Assembly: GCA_023432025.1 (NCBI GenBank)
Contig: JAEYVE010000280.1
Location: forward strand, 1-14,590
Direction of reading: 5' to 3'
Length of the DNA: 14,590 nt
Source: Pseudomonadota bacterium
Lineage (GTDB): Bacteria > Myxococcota_A > Polyangia > Polyangiales > Polyangiaceae
Shown here: positions 6,743 to 12,893 of the stretch, in pieces
Numbering within the stretch: the first letter of the stretch is position 1
How the letters are laid out: each line of letters begins with the position of its first letter
The notes under the pieces: generated by a model
The model's input: only the letters and a program-made list of their open reading frames with translations
The model's database searches: none
What the model was told of the DNA's origin: nothing
Program-made: the position numbers and the translations under genes

Positions 6743-7992
6743 CCAGGCCGCACTCCGACGAAGCGCGGCTCGCATAAACAGTCCGCGTACACTTCGGAGA
6801 AGCGCTGGGCGCTGCCCTGCCGAGAAAACGCGCCACCGAGCAGGCGGGTCGCGCCTTCGACGAGGCGCGAGCGCAGATCGCCATCGCGCGCCAAGCGCAG
6901 GATGGCGAGACCTAGCTCCTCCGGAGCTTCTTGCTTCACCAAGAGTCCCGTACGTTCGTGCTCAACGACGTCCAACACGCCGCCGGAGCGGGCCGCGACG
7001 ACCGCCGTTCCCACCGACATGGCCTCGAGAAACGCGAGCCCCTGAGCTTCGTTTCCGCGCGAGGGACCCACGAAAATGTCCACGGCGGCCAGATGCGCCC
7101 GCACCTCGGTCGGCTCCACCCAGCCCAAGAACGTAACGAGATCCGCTACGCCGAGCTCCTCGGTCAGGCTCTGCCACGCGGCACGGTCGGGCCCCTCTCC
7201 GATCATCAAGAGGCGCACTTTCGGGAGCTCGCCTCGGAGGCGGGCCACGGCGCGCAGGAGATCCTCCCCTCCCTTTTGCGCCACCATTCGGCCGACGAAG
7301 GCGAGCAGCGGCCCGTCGCCGTCGCGATGACGCGCGCGGAGCGTCGCCGCGTGCTCCCGTTCTTCGGAGGAAAGAGGCTCGCTCGAAATCCCCATCGGAA
7401 TACGCCGCAAGTCGGAAAGCTCCGGCGCGACTTTTCGCGTCCGCGCCTCGGTGGCGGAGCTGTTGACCGTGACGACCTGCGCGCGCGAAAGCGCTGCACG
7501 CTTGGCCGCCTCGAGCGGCGCGCTCGTCAGCTGAAAAATGTCGGACCCATGCACCGTGATCACGTGAGGCAGGCCGCACAGACCCGCAGCGAACATTCCG
7601 ACGAAGCCTTGCGGGAGCACCCAGTGCGAGTGAATCAAATCGTAAGCGCCGGACAGCGCGCGCGTCTGAACGGCGAGCCATTCGGCGAACACCAGCGCCG
7701 GCAGCTTCAGCTTGTTCCGAGGAGACTTCTCCAAGTTCGCGAGTGCGCCGCCCTGATAGCAAACGGTCTGCGCCGCTTCCGGAAACAAGTACCGGAAGCG
7801 CTCCACGGGAACCCCACCGAGCAACTCCGACTCGGCAGCCCCCGGCGCATGCGGCGCAAGAACGTGCACCTCCCACCCAAGCGCAATCAAGTCCTGCGCC
7901 AACACCTGCACGAAGGGGGTCGTCGAATCCCCCGCCCAACGAGGAAAGTTGGAGGTCACGAAGAGGATCCGACGCCGCGGAGGCAACGTCAT
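6739..7992 (-). CDS. Glycosyltransferase family 4 (GT-B fold)
   Basis: A 417-residue retaining sugar transferase with both Rossmann domains. The N-terminal half opens with ILFVTSNFPRWAGDSTTPFV (9-28), followed by YDLIHSHWVLPQG (117-129) and VITVHGSD (144-151), the acceptor-side loop. The C-terminal half starts LLAFVGRMVAQKG (229-241), has LLMIGEGP (261-268), and the donor-binding E-x7-E motif NEAQGLAFLEAM (314-325) with E315 and E323, then a GGVLDVVEHERTGLLV segment. An open frame continues upstream to 9171, but that extension is the opposite-phase shadow of the membrane-protein gene. The real start is ATG 7992, in an ATGA overlap with that gene's stop. The end overlaps the next gene the same way, so translation of the three is probably coupled. 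The family is clear; which sugar it transfers is not. Confidence 0.92.
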   Translation of the reverse strand: MTLPPRRRILFVTSNFPRWAGDSTTPFVQVLAQDLIALGWEVHVLAPHAPGAAESELLGGVPVERFRYLFPEAAQTVCYQGGALANLEKSPRNKLKLPALVFAEWLAVQTRALSGAYDLIHSHWVLPQGFVGMFAAGLCGLPHVITVHGSDIFQLTSAPLEAAKRAALSRAQVVTVNSSATEARTRKVAPELSDLRRIPMGISSEPLSSEEREHAATLRARHRDGDGPLLAFVGRMVAQKGGEDLLRAVARLRGELPKVRLLMIGEGPDRAAWQSLTEELGVADLVTFLGWVEPTEVRAHLAAVDIFVGPSRGNEAQGLAFLEAMSVGTAVVAARSGGVLDVVEHERTGLLVKQEAPEELGLAILRLARDGDLRSRLVEGATRLLGGAFSRQGSAQRFSEVYADCLCEPRFVGVRPG

Positions 7993-9776
7993 CGGCGCTT
8001 GGCCCTCGGGGCGCGCCCCTTCCACGGCAGCTCCGCGCAGTCGGGCCGCGAGGCGTCGACGCGCGTCATGAAGCGGTCTCGCTGAGTGAGGATGACGACG
8101 CACTGGCGTGCCCCGTACCGGCGCTCCACCTCGCTCGCGACCAGCTTCTTGCTCCGGGCCGACTTGTGAGAGGCAGCTCCCTTTGCGTAGTAGCGAACGC
8201 GTCCCGCGGAGTCCTGGTAGACGCTGTACTTCGGAAGCGAGTCGCCTTGCTTCATGAGCGCCGCGTCGATGTACACGCTGCCCGCGGCGCGGAGAGGCTT
8301 GGCGCCCTTCGAAGCCGTGACGATCGGAACGCCCTCGGCGAACGCCTTCGAAAGAACCTCGGACGTGCGCCGCGCCGTCTCGATACCGCCGCGTGGCCAC
8401 TGAGCCGCCCAGGCCGTGCGGACGCGCGTGCCGCAGTAAACGACGAGCGCGGCGGAAACCACGATACTCCAAGCGAACGGCGGGAGCAGGCGCCCCCCTC
8501 GCGGCCTCCACCTCGAAAGTCGCGCGTGCGCCACCGCAAACGCTTCGTTGACGAACGCGCCAATCAGAATGGCGATGAGCGGAACCGCCGCAAGCAAGTA
8601 CCGCACGAGCGGCCGCATCCACGGAATCGGCGGATTCAGCTTTCGCAGCACGAACGTGTTCAAGAAGAAGTAAATGAGAACGGTGAGCACCACGAAAATC
8701 GCCCGCCGATCGCGCGCCACGGCCAAGAGCCCGAGCGCAGAGAACGCCCCCAAGAGCAGCGCCGATTGCCAGAGCATTCCGGAGCCAGTGTAGAGACGGA
8801 AAAAGTCGCCCGCGCTCCGGTAGGCGATGCGCGCGGACCCGACGTGCGTCTTGTTGATGACCGCAAGCTGGCTCGTTTCCTCCGTCCACAACGAATAAAA
8901 AATCGACTCCAGCCCCAGCCCCACGACCACCATCAAGGTCAAGAGAGCGACGTCCCCCACCCGCATCCGCTGTCCCCAACGCACGAGCGCGCCCCAACGT
9001 GCGTGCTGGGCGAGTTGGTCCAAACGACGTCGAAGGCGCCCCTTCTCCGTCGGCGGCGCATGTCCGAACGACCCGTTCCACACCAAGAACGCGCACCCCG
9101 GCGCGTAGTACAGGAACGAAATGCGCGCTCCGTACGCCAAAAAGAGAAACGCTCCCGTAGCGTAAAGCCACGCGAGCTGAGCGCGCCTGGACTTGGCTTC
9201 ACAGTAGTAAAGGGCCGTCAGAAGCGCGAGGCACGTATAGGTGGGCCCGAAGAGCTCAGGCAGGATCTGCGAGCTCATTCGGACGGTGTCCGGAAACAAG
9301 AGCAGCAAGACGACGGCCAGTGTGCCGCCAAAAATGCCGCTGATTTTTCGGGTGATCAGGTACACCGCTCCGTGGAGCGCGACGGAAGCCGCGAGCGGCG
9401 CCGCGAAGTACATCGCCGCGGAGCTGCCGCCGATCCACTGCGCGATGACCGCAGGGATCACCAGGCCGAAGCGCGCCGTGTGGTGGTTGAACTGATGCGG
9501 AATTCCGCCGCCCGACGCAATTTGGCGCGCAAACTCCCACACCTTCAAGGCGTCCCCGCCAATCTCGATCTGCTCGAGCCAAAGCGCCCGCCACGCGAGG
9601 ACCACGACGAGCAGCGACGCCACCAAGGTGCCCTCGACGATGCCCGCCCAAGGCAGCGCGCGGAGCCGAGCCAGGCTTCCGCTCGGCTCGATACGAGGAG
9701 CGGTGGCGGCACGTTCGCTCACGTCGGGCGGCGGAGCTGCTTCGACGCTCGGAGCTTCAGGCTCGGGGACGTTCAT
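7989..9776 (-). CDS. Multi-span membrane protein, probable GT-C-type glycosyltransferase
   Basis: A 595-residue protein with a 35-residue Pro/Glu/Ala-rich cytoplasmic N-terminus and about ten hydrophobic spans (for example near 45-62, 105-120, 123-142, 148-165, 177-192 and several between 270 and 440). The loop after the first span carries LEQIEIGGDALKVWEFARQI with acidic D75; an acidic residue in the first periplasmic loop is the catalytic hallmark of lipid-phosphosugar-dependent GT-C enzymes such as the ArnT/PMT type. NPPIPWMRPLVRYLLAAVPL near 395-415 resembles the conserved later loop of such proteins. The C-terminal 150 residues are soluble and basic, ending GRAPRAKRR. It is the first gene of the leftward glycan operon, and its stop overlaps the GT4 start by ATGA. 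It could be a periplasmic sugar transferase or an oligosaccharide ligase. I do not recognise an exact family. Confidence 0.65.
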   Translation of the reverse strand: MNVPEPEAPSVEAAPPPDVSERAATAPRIEPSGSLARLRALPWAGIVEGTLVASLLVVVLAWRALWLEQIEIGGDALKVWEFARQIASGGGIPHQFNHHTARFGLVIPAVIAQWIGGSSAAMYFAAPLAASVALHGAVYLITRKISGIFGGTLAVVLLLLFPDTVRMSSQILPELFGPTYTCLALLTALYYCEAKSRRAQLAWLYATGAFLFLAYGARISFLYYAPGCAFLVWNGSFGHAPPTEKGRLRRRLDQLAQHARWGALVRWGQRMRVGDVALLTLMVVVGLGLESIFYSLWTEETSQLAVINKTHVGSARIAYRSAGDFFRLYTGSGMLWQSALLLGAFSALGLLAVARDRRAIFVVLTVLIYFFLNTFVLRKLNPPIPWMRPLVRYLLAAVPLIAILIGAFVNEAFAVAHARLSRWRPRGGRLLPPFAWSIVVSAALVVYCGTRVRTAWAAQWPRGGIETARRTSEVLSKAFAEGVPIVTASKGAKPLRAAGSVYIDAALMKQGDSLPKYSVYQDSAGRVRYYAKGAASHKSARSKKLVASEVERRYGARQCVVILTQRDRFMTRVDASRPDCAELPWKGRAPRAKRR

Positions 9777-9870
9777 TGCGGCGGTTTCTACTCCACATCC
9801 GCGGCCCCTGCAGCCGCCCGAAACGCCACCGTATCGCGTCGGAGGTGACCCAATCGAGTCTCCGCGCGCC

Positions 9871-9899
9871 TTGCCTCATCGGCGCCTTTCGACTAGACC
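9871..9899 (+). promoter_or_regulatory. Weak candidate promoter for the 48-residue protein gene
   Basis: TTGCCT (9871-9876) and TAGACC (9894-9899) are separated by 17 bp and lie about 24 bp before the start codon. The -35 matches consensus at four positions and the -10 at three. The divergent 146-bp region must also hold the promoter of the leftward glycan operon, for which I found no convincing boxes. Confidence 0.25.
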
Positions 9900-9922
9900 G
9901 GCCCCCGCCTCCGAGGAAACTC

Positions 9923-10069
9923 ATGTCGAACACCGCACTCTGGAACGTCCGCAAGCGTCACGAATCCCTCACCAAGGTCCGCAAGGCCAAGCGCGTCAAG
10001 GCTCGTGACCGCGTGCGCCTCGGTATGCCGGCTGCTCCGCCCAAGACCGAAGCGCCCGCCGAGAGCTGA
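9923..10069 (+). CDS. 48-residue very basic hypothetical protein
   Basis: ATG 9923 opens a 48-residue frame ending TGA 10069, with a well-placed GAGGAAA Shine-Dalgarno site (9913-9919). The protein begins MSNTALWNVRKRHESLTK and continues VRKAKRVKARDRVRLGMP; residues 9-34 contain about twelve Lys/Arg and few acidic residues, and would form an amphipathic basic helix. The tail, PAAPPKTEAPAES, is a Pro/Ala-rich disordered segment. Such a composition suits binding to RNA, DNA or the ribosome, but I recognise no family and claim no function. The clean ribosome binding site, codon use with G/C at third positions, and placement in a divergent intergenic region argue that it is real. A longer in-frame start near 9776 is unlikely because it would run back across the divergent promoter region. 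It stands just upstream of the structured RNA region and may share its transcript. Confidence 0.72.
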   Translation: MSNTALWNVRKRHESLTKVRKAKRVKARDRVRLGMPAAPPKTEAPAES

Positions 10070-10129
10070 CGTCCCCCCTTCCTAGCCCTCAGTTCGACTC
10101 TTCGTCGATCGCCACTCCCAGGCTCGAAC

Positions 10130-10717
10130 GCCCCCAGGTTTCCCCTTCGGGTCGCTCGCCCTGGGCTTTGGTGTTGTAGGTTCAGGACTCACCTGGATGG
10201 CTCGCCGGGCGCGTGCTAGTTCGTCGGGTGGCGCCTTGGCTGGACTCCCAAAGCCCGGAATGGTCTGCCGCTCGGTACAACCGAGCGGAGCGAGGGCGCC
10301 AATCGTGAAGGAATTTGGGCCTTCCCCTTTGGAAACGCCCCTGTCGTCCCCCGCGTCGTCGCCCCTGGCTGCCTTGGGTCTTTCATGGCCCGCGGTCGTT
10401 GGGCCGTTGCGCATTTGCTGCGCTCACGGGGGACTCCGGGTGTCCGGCGAGAGCCGGAGGAGGTGATGATCTGATGCAATGTAGCTGTAGCCCCCAACCC
10501 CATCGGAAGCACACTCAGTCGGAGGTGCAGTTCGGGTAGTGAGTCCCTGGGCTCACAGGTCATGACACCCGTGAGCGGTGACTCGGCTACGGTGAGCAGG
10601 CGCTTCGACCCGGTGTTGAAGCAGCAGCTCCCCACCTCACGACGGCTCCGCGCTTGAACAGGGGCCTCTACGGCGGGCCGGGTGGCAAGATGTCCACCCG
10701 GCCCGTTTTCTATTTTT
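10130..10717 (+). ncRNA. Long structured non-coding RNA candidate, family unknown (orphan omegaRNA/HEARO-like is one possibility)
   Basis: About 860 bp between 10069 and 10934 lack a credible protein. The part from 10133 to 10622 folds into successive helices that I found by pairing by eye: 10133-10138 with 10160-10165; a closing stem TGGCGCC (10229-10235) with GGCGCCA (10295-10301), enclosing a perfect 8-bp hairpin CCGCTCGG/CCGAGCGG (10268-10288); GGGC/GCCC with inner TTCC/GGAA (10317-10340); GGCCC/GGGCC (10387-10405); GCGCA/TGCGC (10409-10423); TCCGGC-GAGA-GCCGGA with a GNRA tetraloop (10443-10458); an interrupted rod GTAG, GAGTC, GCTCAC with GTGAGC, GACTC, CTAC (10536-10590); and GCTTC/GAAGC (10602-10622). 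A strong plus-strand terminator closes it. The ending TTGAAGCAGCAGCTCCCC and the GTAGCTGTAGCCCCC segment remind me of the 3' parts of transposon guide RNAs of the IscB/TnpB type, but no nuclease gene is adjacent. The 5' end is unknown. It does not look like RNase P RNA, tmRNA, SRP RNA or 6S RNA. Confidence 0.5.
10675..10717 (+). terminator. Strong intrinsic terminator
   Basis: GGGCCGGGTGG (10675-10685) pairs perfectly with CCACCCGGCCC (10694-10704): an 11-bp GC-rich stem with an 8-nt loop, followed by GTTTTCTATTTTT. The U-rich tract lies only on the plus-strand side, so it ends a rightward transcript. The nearest protein stop upstream on that strand is 605 bp away, which implies a long untranslated or non-coding RNA in between. 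Confidence 0.88.
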
Positions 10718-10731
10718 CGCAGGGGTCGTCC

Positions 10732-10763
10732 CCCCTCGCGAAGCTCCTTTTCGCAGCGAGGGG
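10732..10763. repeat. Bulged inverted repeat downstream of the terminator
   Basis: CCCCTC (10732-10737) and GAGGGG (10758-10763) enclose GCGAA (10738-10742) and TTCGC (10750-10754), giving an 11-bp stem with one 3-nt bulge and a 7-nt loop. No U-tract follows on either strand. It lies 170 bp before the next gene, in an otherwise featureless 217-bp stretch; role unknown. Confidence 0.35.
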
Positions 10764-10933
10764 CGTCCGGGCCCGCGCCAAGAATGCCGCTCTTCTCGCG
10801 TGCGGCTGGCGATTGGGGGTCGTTCGTGAGCGGCGATACGCTCGAGGAGGCAGCGAGTTTTCCGGCGAACCGAGCCGGTCGAATTGCGGTGCACTGGACA
10901 CGCGACTAGCCTGCCCGCCGCAAAGGGCTCGGG

Positions 10934-12691
10934 ATGCTTTTACTCAACGTGCTTTCGGCCGACTTCTTCTGGGATTCGCAGCTCTTCCAAAAGCCCCAGT
11001 GGGTCGACGTGATGTTCGGCTTGCGCGTCGGGCTCTGCCTCGTGGGCGCGCTTTTGCTCATCTACGAGGTGCGCGCTCGCCGCCTCGGCGTGCGGATTCG
11101 CGAACGAACCAAGAAGTGGGTGGCCATCGCCATGACGGCCCTCGCCTTCGGTGCGTACTTCGACTTCGGCAACCCGAACGTCCGCTACAGCGAGTACTAC
11201 CACCGCCACGAATTTTACCATTACTACTTGGGCTCCAAGTACTTCGACGAGCTCGGCTACACGCGGCTCTACGACTGCACGCTCGTCGCAGAAATCGACA
11301 ACGGGCGCCGCAGCCAAGTCGAAAACCGTGAGTTTCGCGACCTGCGCGTCAACCTGATCAAGCAGGCCAAGGACACCTATGTCCTTTCGGATCCAGATCA
11401 GTGCCGCACCCGTTTTACGGCGGAGCGCTGGGAAGCCTTCAAGAAGGACGTCGACTGGTTCTACCGTTCCGCTCGCGGCTCCTACTGGGAGCGCATGCAG
11501 CAAGACCACGGCTACAATCCGCCGCCCGTCTGGACGATGGCCGGCAAGTTTCTCGGTAGCTTCAGTCCCGCCGACGACCAGTTCTTCAAGCTCCTCGCCT
11601 CCATCGACGTGGTGCTCCAGGCAGGCATGATCCTGCTCTTGGGGTGGGCCTTCGGCTATCGCGTGATGGCGATTGGCGCCATTTTCTGGGGCTGCAACGC
11701 TGCCGCCAACTTCTACTGGACGGGCGGCGCCATGCTCCGCCAGGACTGGGTGTTCCTCGCCGTCGCCTCGGTCTGCTTCGCCCGCAAGCGCATGTTCTTC
11801 TGGGCGGGCGCTGCGCTCATGTGGTCAGCGCTGCTGCGAGTTTTTCCGGCAGTCCTGTTCTTTGGCTACGGGGTCGTCGTCCTCTACTACCTGCTCGGGC
11901 GTTTGCGTGGAAAGCCCGCGGTCGACGGCAAGAAGGGCCTGCTCAGCTATTTGCACCCCGACCATCGCCCGCTCATCGCCGGCGCTGTGGTTGCTTTGGC
12001 GGTGCTCGTGCCTGCCAGCATGCTCACGGCAGGTGGACCGCAGGCGTACAAGGAGTTCGCCAGCCACATTTCGGTCCACAAGAAGACGCCGCTCACCAAT
12101 CACATGGGGCTCCCCACCATTCTCACCAGCACGTGGGAAGGCCGCATGCGCTTCACGCGCGACGACAACTTGGACGACGCCTTCGAAAAGTGGAAAGAGG
12201 GCCGCAATCAACGGCTCGACGATCTCAAGTGGGCCCAGTACGGCATCACCGCGGCCATGGCGCTGTGGGGCGCCTGGGCGCTCCGCCGTAGCAAGTTGGT
12301 GTGGCTGGGGCCGGCGTTCGGTCTACCGCTCATCATGTGCGTGACCGACCTCACTTGCTACTACTACTCCATCTTCATCATCGCAGCGGTGTTGGCGGCT
12401 TCTCGAAAGCCTATCGGGCCGGTGCTGCTCGCGAGCGCAGCGTCCAGCGTCATCTTGCTGGGCCGTGATATCGGCTACGCGCGGCTCGGCTGGGGCGGGT
12501 TCTACTACGTCGACGACAACTTCGTGGCGCAGTCGTACGTGTTCGCCATTCTGTGCCTCTTGTACTTCTGGGCCTACTCGCGCCCCTTCAGCCTGGAGCG
12601 TCTCAAGGCGTGGTGGAACGGAAAGCCCGAGCTGCCCAGCGGTGAGGGTCCCTCGCCCGGCAAGGCCAGTCGTCCGCTGCCCGCGGAGTGA
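10934..12691 (+). CDS. Multi-span membrane protein, GT-C/GT87-like
   Basis: A 585-residue integral membrane protein with about ten hydrophobic spans (near 26-45, 62-78, 222-240, 243-262, 272-283, 287-300, 303-322, 346-366, 428-445, 455-495 and 530-550). After the second span a conserved-looking extracytoplasmic block, RYSEYYHRHEFYHYYLGSKY at about 84-103, then FDELGYTRLYDC, sits where GT-C enzymes carry their acidic catalytic residue. GYNPPPVW (193-200) and AMLRQDWVFLAV followed by ALLRVFP resemble the proline loop and the paired helices of the GT87/DUF2029 group, which move sugars from polyprenyl-phosphate donors. The C-terminus is a short disordered Pro/Ser tail. AAAGGG lies 7 nt before the ATG as a weak ribosome binding site. 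The gene stands alone on the plus strand after the structured RNA and its terminator. Membrane topology is clear; enzymatic role is inference. Confidence 0.7.
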   Translation: MLLLNVLSADFFWDSQLFQKPQWVDVMFGLRVGLCLVGALLLIYEVRARRLGVRIRERTKKWVAIAMTALAFGAYFDFGNPNVRYSEYYHRHEFYHYYLGSKYFDELGYTRLYDCTLVAEIDNGRRSQVENREFRDLRVNLIKQAKDTYVLSDPDQCRTRFTAERWEAFKKDVDWFYRSARGSYWERMQQDHGYNPPPVWTMAGKFLGSFSPADDQFFKLLASIDVVLQAGMILLLGWAFGYRVMAIGAIFWGCNAAANFYWTGGAMLRQDWVFLAVASVCFARKRMFFWAGAALMWSALLRVFPAVLFFGYGVVVLYYLLGRLRGKPAVDGKKGLLSYLHPDHRPLIAGAVVALAVLVPASMLTAGGPQAYKEFASHISVHKKTPLTNHMGLPTILTSTWEGRMRFTRDDNLDDAFEKWKEGRNQRLDDLKWAQYGITAAMALWGAWALRRSKLVWLGPAFGLPLIMCVTDLTCYYYSIFIIAAVLAASRKPIGPVLLASAASSVILLGRDIGYARLGWGGFYYVDDNFVAQSYVFAILCLLYFWAYSRPFSLERLKAWWNGKPELPSGEGPSPGKASRPLPAE

Positions 12692-12728
12692 GACCGGCCT
12701 CGAACGGCAGGCTGCGCTCCGCGCAGCC

Positions 12729-12773
12729 GAACGAAGAAGGGGTGAGGCCTCGGGCCTCACCCCTTCTTCGTTC
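12729..12773. terminator. 21-bp perfect hairpin between convergent genes
   Basis: Positions 12729-12749 pair without a mismatch with 12753-12773, leaving a 3-nt TCG loop; key bases are GAACGAAGAAGG outside and GAGGCC at the top. It starts 37 bp after the stop of the rightward membrane-protein gene and about 120 bp from the stop of the leftward cytochrome gene. A/T-rich base pairs at the foot of the stem provide partial U-tracts (TTCTTCGTTCTATT on the plus strand), so it can act in both directions. Confidence 0.75.
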
Positions 12774-12893
12774 TATTCACTCGAGAAACCGTCTCACTCG
12801 GCGACCAAGTTACGGAGACGGGTCACGGAAACGACTCGCGGAAGGCGACGAAAGACGCGTCCCTCGCGCGCTCCGCCCACTCCCGTCGCCAAG

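Noticed and set aside
7993..9171. N-terminal extension of the GT4 frame up to 9171 (810 residues in total)
   Set aside because: The extension is low-complexity Arg/Gly/Ala sequence out of phase with the clear membrane-protein gene on the same strand; the ATGA overlap at 7992 gives the natural start.
7743..9848. 701-residue plus-strand open frame
   Set aside because: Antisense to the GT4 and GT-C-like genes, composed mostly of Arg, Pro, His and Glu, without hydrophobic core or motifs.
10216..10635. 139-residue minus-strand open frame across the structured RNA region
   Set aside because: No ribosome binding site, no recognisable domain, and it runs antisense to the stems and against the terminator. 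Conservation of such a frame in other genomes would be expected simply from a conserved RNA.
10070..10720. Known housekeeping RNA: RNase P RNA, tmRNA, SRP RNA or 6S RNA
   Set aside because: The GAGGAAAGTCCGGGC core of RNase P, a tmRNA CCA-ending acceptor and tag reading frame, the SRP GGAAGGAAGCAGCC loop and the 6S open-bubble layout were each looked for and not found.
10654..11331. 225-residue plus-strand open frame starting before the terminator
   Set aside because: It crosses the intrinsic terminator and overlaps the membrane-protein gene in another phase; Arg-rich shadow composition.
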